This document shows, in pieces, positions 42,385-44,108 of a DNA stretch of 44,108 nt. Numbering within the stretch: position 1 is the stretch's first letter; each line of letters begins with the position of its first letter. The translations under genes were made by a program, and so were the position numbers. A model generated the notes under the pieces. It made no database searches and was not told the origin of the DNA. It worked only from the letters and a program-made list of their open reading frames with translations. Source of the stretch: Candidatus Saccharimonadota bacterium (GTDB lineage: Bacteria > Patescibacteriota > Saccharimonadia > Saccharimonadales > Saccharimonadaceae). The stretch is taken from contig JAPUET010000029.1 of the NCBI GenBank assembly GCA_027492465.1, positions 1 through 44,108 of the forward strand, in the 5' to 3' direction.

Positions 42385-42409
42385 TACTATCTATTGTAGC
42401 GTAAATTCG

Positions 42410-42668
42410 TTAGCTCACTACCCATGTAGCAGATTTATTTTTGCCTATCGCAAGCGCGATTGCATCGTACGTAGCAGATGCATCTCGCTTGATTTCATCC
42501 AGCACGGCCTGCTCGGTCGAATTTACAGTGGCATTTACAGGGACATTCCTGGTGTCAAAGTCGATAATCGCCATATCATACAAAAATCTTTTCAGCTCTT
42601 GGCCGCTGCCCGTATCGTAATACTGCTTCAGTAGTCTGTTCGATGGTCATATGAAACTTGTCGTTCAT
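42410..42668 (-). pseudogene. Frameshifted small gene, possibly a primase/helicase-like remnant
   Basis: Reading the minus strand from ATG 42668 gives MNDKFHMTIEQT. The frame then shifts by one base near 42633 into KQYYDTGSGQELKRFLYDMA and on through DFDTRNVPVNATVNSTEQAV to a TAA at 42412-42410. Each part alone is short: frame 1 stops at 42576. Joined, they give a plausible protein of about 85 aa. TATAAT (42676-42681) lies 7 nt before the ATG. The segment with LYDMAIIDFD and a conserved P-x-N/T pattern recalls a short region of phage/plasmid primase-helicases, but this is a weak visual match. It shares a divergent promoter region with 42705-43310. Confidence 0.5.
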
Positions 42669-42704
42669 GGTGCTCATTATACCTCAGTGCTAAAATAGCT
42701 CTAG

Positions 42705-43310
42705 ATGCTAAATACCGATAGACTCACAACTCTCCAGCAAAACGAGTACGAGAGTGCTGCCCGTGCCAATGAACTAAGCACAGAATACACAAAGAACCTT
42801 AATGCCATTAATGGCAGAGTTGTCGTCATTGCCGTCGGTTCGGCGTCGCTGCTTTTTACTTTCATAGGTGTTCTGTTTGGTAGTCAGAGAGAAACATCGG
42901 CACTCGAGTACAAGTATGTCGTACTAGCGGTTATCGGTTTCCTTCTCAGCTCTGGGCTTCTTTTAGCGAGCGGTTGGTTTGCTAGCTTATTTCGATTCAA
43001 CATGGCCATGGGACATAATCTCCGTAATAAAATAGCAACCCGCCGAGAGGAAATCCAGATTACCGAAACAGGCCAAGTTGCCCACTCCAACGGGGCGATG
43101 CTAGAGCCTAAAGATATTGAGTTGCGTCTCAAAACACTAAAGGCCGGGATGGAAAACATGCATGCCGCGTCAAAAAAATGCCAAATGGCCAAAACAATCT
43201 ACCAGACTCTCTACCGCATCTCTCTCCTGAGCGGCTATCTTGTCTTGATTGCAGCATATAGCTTTACCCTCGTATTCTTCTTAGGCATTATAGAGATGAT
43301 TAATCACTAG
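42705..43310 (+). CDS. Membrane protein of unknown function with a helical pair and coiled region
   Basis: The 201-aa protein starts with a charged helix (residues 1-35), then two closely spaced TM helices near 40-60 and 70-93. A 75-residue hydrophilic, probably coiled segment follows (RNKIATRREEIQITE to RLKTLKAGMENMHAAS), then a third TM helix near 173-195. This layout (TM hairpin plus long cytoplasmic helices) recalls SLATT-type two-TM effector proteins of bacterial conflict systems, but no partner nuclease, NTase or CARF gene lies nearby, so this is only a shape comparison. A TAAAAT (42691-42696) lies 8 nt before the ATG. Confidence 0.7.
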   Translation: MLNTDRLTTLQQNEYESAARANELSTEYTKNLNAINGRVVVIAVGSASLLFTFIGVLFGSQRETSALEYKYVVLAVIGFLLSSGLLLASGWFASLFRFNMAMGHNLRNKIATRREEIQITETGQVAHSNGAMLEPKDIELRLKTLKAGMENMHAASKKCQMAKTIYQTLYRISLLSGYLVLIAAYSFTLVFFLGIIEMINH

Positions 43311-43358
43311 TAGAGCTAAACTATTTTATTTTCTGAAGAGCCGTTCTCTAGCCCTTTC

Positions 43359-44108
43359 TTAGCGCACCGCTCCTGCCCGCTTGTATCCTTCAGGATTCTG
43401 TGACTGCCAACGCCAGCTATCCGCGCAGGCCCGATCGATATCCAGCTCGGCCTTCCAGTTCAGCTCGCGCTCTGCCAGCGACACATCGGCGTAGCAGGCA
43501 GCCACGTCGCCCGGCCGGCGGTCAGCAATGGCGTACGGCACCTCGCGTCCGGCGGCACGACTGAACGCCGCGATCAGTTCCAGCACCGAAACACCGTTAC
43601 CAGTACCAATGTTGTAGACTTTGTACTCGTTCGGATGATCAAGATGTGCGACAGCAGCCAGATGCGCAAGCGCTAGGTCAACCACATGTATATAGTCGCG
43701 CACGCCGGTGCCGTCGGGAGTAGCATAATCACCCCCAAATACCTGGACCGTCTCACGCTTACCAACTGCGACTTGGCTGACATATGGTAGTAGATTGTTC
43801 GGAATACCACTTGGATCCTCACCAATACGCCCGCTCTCATGTGCACCCACGGGGTTGAAGTAGCGCAGGCTCGTGATGTTCCAGCCCTGACGCGTTGCGG
43901 CCACATCTTTGAGTATCTGCTCAATCATAAGTTTTGTATAGCCGTATGGGTTAGTTGCACTAAGTGGCATATCTTCAGTAATCGGTAGCTTGGCAGGATC
44001 CCCGTAGACTGTCGCCGACGAGCTGAACACCAGTTTTTTGACTTCATACTGAGCCATCACCTCTAGAAGCACTAGCGTGCTAACAAGGTTGTTATCGTAA
44101 TACTTGAG
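43359..44108 (-). CDS. galE: UDP-glucose 4-epimerase, 3' part (runs off the window)
   Basis: The frame is open from the window edge to the stop at 43359, giving the last 249 residues. Seen are the catalytic SSSATVYGDP and the YxxxK motif in NPYGYTKLMIEQIL, then LRYFNPVGAHESGRIGEDPSG, VRDYIHVVDLA and VYNIGTGNGVSVLEL, all typical of GalE, which interconverts UDP-glucose and UDP-galactose. The N-terminal Rossmann part is outside the window. The 3' half (43360-43570) is visibly more GC-rich than its neighbours, suggesting recent transfer or a different codon history. Confidence 0.93.
   Translation of the reverse strand, partial: LKYYDNNLVSTLVLLEVMAQYEVKKLVFSSSATVYGDPAKLPITEDMPLSATNPYGYTKLMIEQILKDVAATRQGWNITSLRYFNPVGAHESGRIGEDPSGIPNNLLPYVSQVAVGKRETVQVFGGDYATPDGTGVRDYIHVVDLALAHLAAVAHLDHPNEYKVYNIGTGNGVSVLELIAAFSRAAGREVPYAIADRRPGDVAACYADVSLAERELNWKAELDIDRACADSWRWQSQNPEGYKRAGAVR

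Noticed and set aside
42705-43310. SLATT-type conflict-system effector
   Set aside because: Only the TM layout is similar; no nucleotide-signal synthase, CARF or nuclease gene is adjacent, so a defence role is not claimed.

Overview
The window looks like a chromosomal segment of a streamlined ultrasmall bacterium of the Patescibacteria/CPR, most likely Candidatus Saccharibacteria (TM7). This placement is inference. It rests on the short intergenic gaps and on several compact family members: EF-Ts of 198 aa, ProS without an editing insert, and zinc-free L31. It also rests on a TrbC/VirB2-type pilin-like N-terminus of a kind I associate with this lineage, and on rpsB-tsf / frr-uppS-rseP-proS clusters without pyrH, cdsA or dxr. 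Both release factors are present and UGA is used as a normal stop, which argues against the UGA-recoding SR1/Gracilibacteria. I found no rRNA, tRNA, CRISPR array or intact insertion sequence.

Layout. 1-7.5 kb (minus strand): start of an unknown gene, prfB, and a secA - M16 peptidase - murD - M48 peptidase cluster. 7.6-9.7 kb: ribosome hibernation factor, serS and a small unknown protein. 9.75-15.2 kb: an envelope-stress-like operon of PadR regulator, PspC-domain membrane protein, and an ABC exporter with two paralogous MacB/FtsX-type permeases and one ATPase. A candidate operator palindrome lies in its promoter. 15.4-22.6 kb: lysS, greA, then frr-uppS-rseP-CPBP-proB-proS, with many stop/start overlaps. 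22.7-24.7 kb (plus strand): a protein joining a pilin-like membrane domain to an exonuclease/endonuclease/phosphatase (EEP) domain, and a membrane-anchored unknown. These two sit between frr and tsf, where pyrH often lies in other bacteria. 24.8-26.2 kb: rpsB-tsf, preceded by a leader with two interleaved inverted repeats, one covering the ribosome-binding site. 26.2-28.3 kb: a Fet4-like membrane protein, rpmE2 and two related small membrane proteins. 28.3-31.4 kb: an unknown gene between two copies of a 36-bp prfA segment, then prfA - P-loop kinase-like - prmC. 31.4-38.8 kb: HtrA protease, membrane protein, LytR-CpsA-Psr (LCP) ligase, signal peptidase, ParAB, L21 and a GalU-like enzyme. 38.8-44.1 kb: small acidic protein, Ig-like surface protein, second LCP protein, VanZ-like protein, a frameshifted remnant, an unknown membrane protein and a GC-rich galE running off the end.

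Themes. Most genes serve translation (prfA, prfB, prmC, frr, tsf, S2, L21, L31, serS, lysS, proS, hibernation factor) or build and control the envelope (SecA, LepB, RseP, M48, HtrA, MurD, UppS, two LCP proteins, PspC/ABC). The most striking regulatory pattern is that about twenty genes carry a -10 hexamer only 6-10 nt before the start ATG. This predicts widespread leaderless transcripts beside a smaller class with strong Shine-Dalgarno (SD) sites. The best candidates for something new are the pilin-like/EEP fusion, the interleaved rpsB leader, the leaderless start architecture and the prfA-fragment repeats around an orphan gene.
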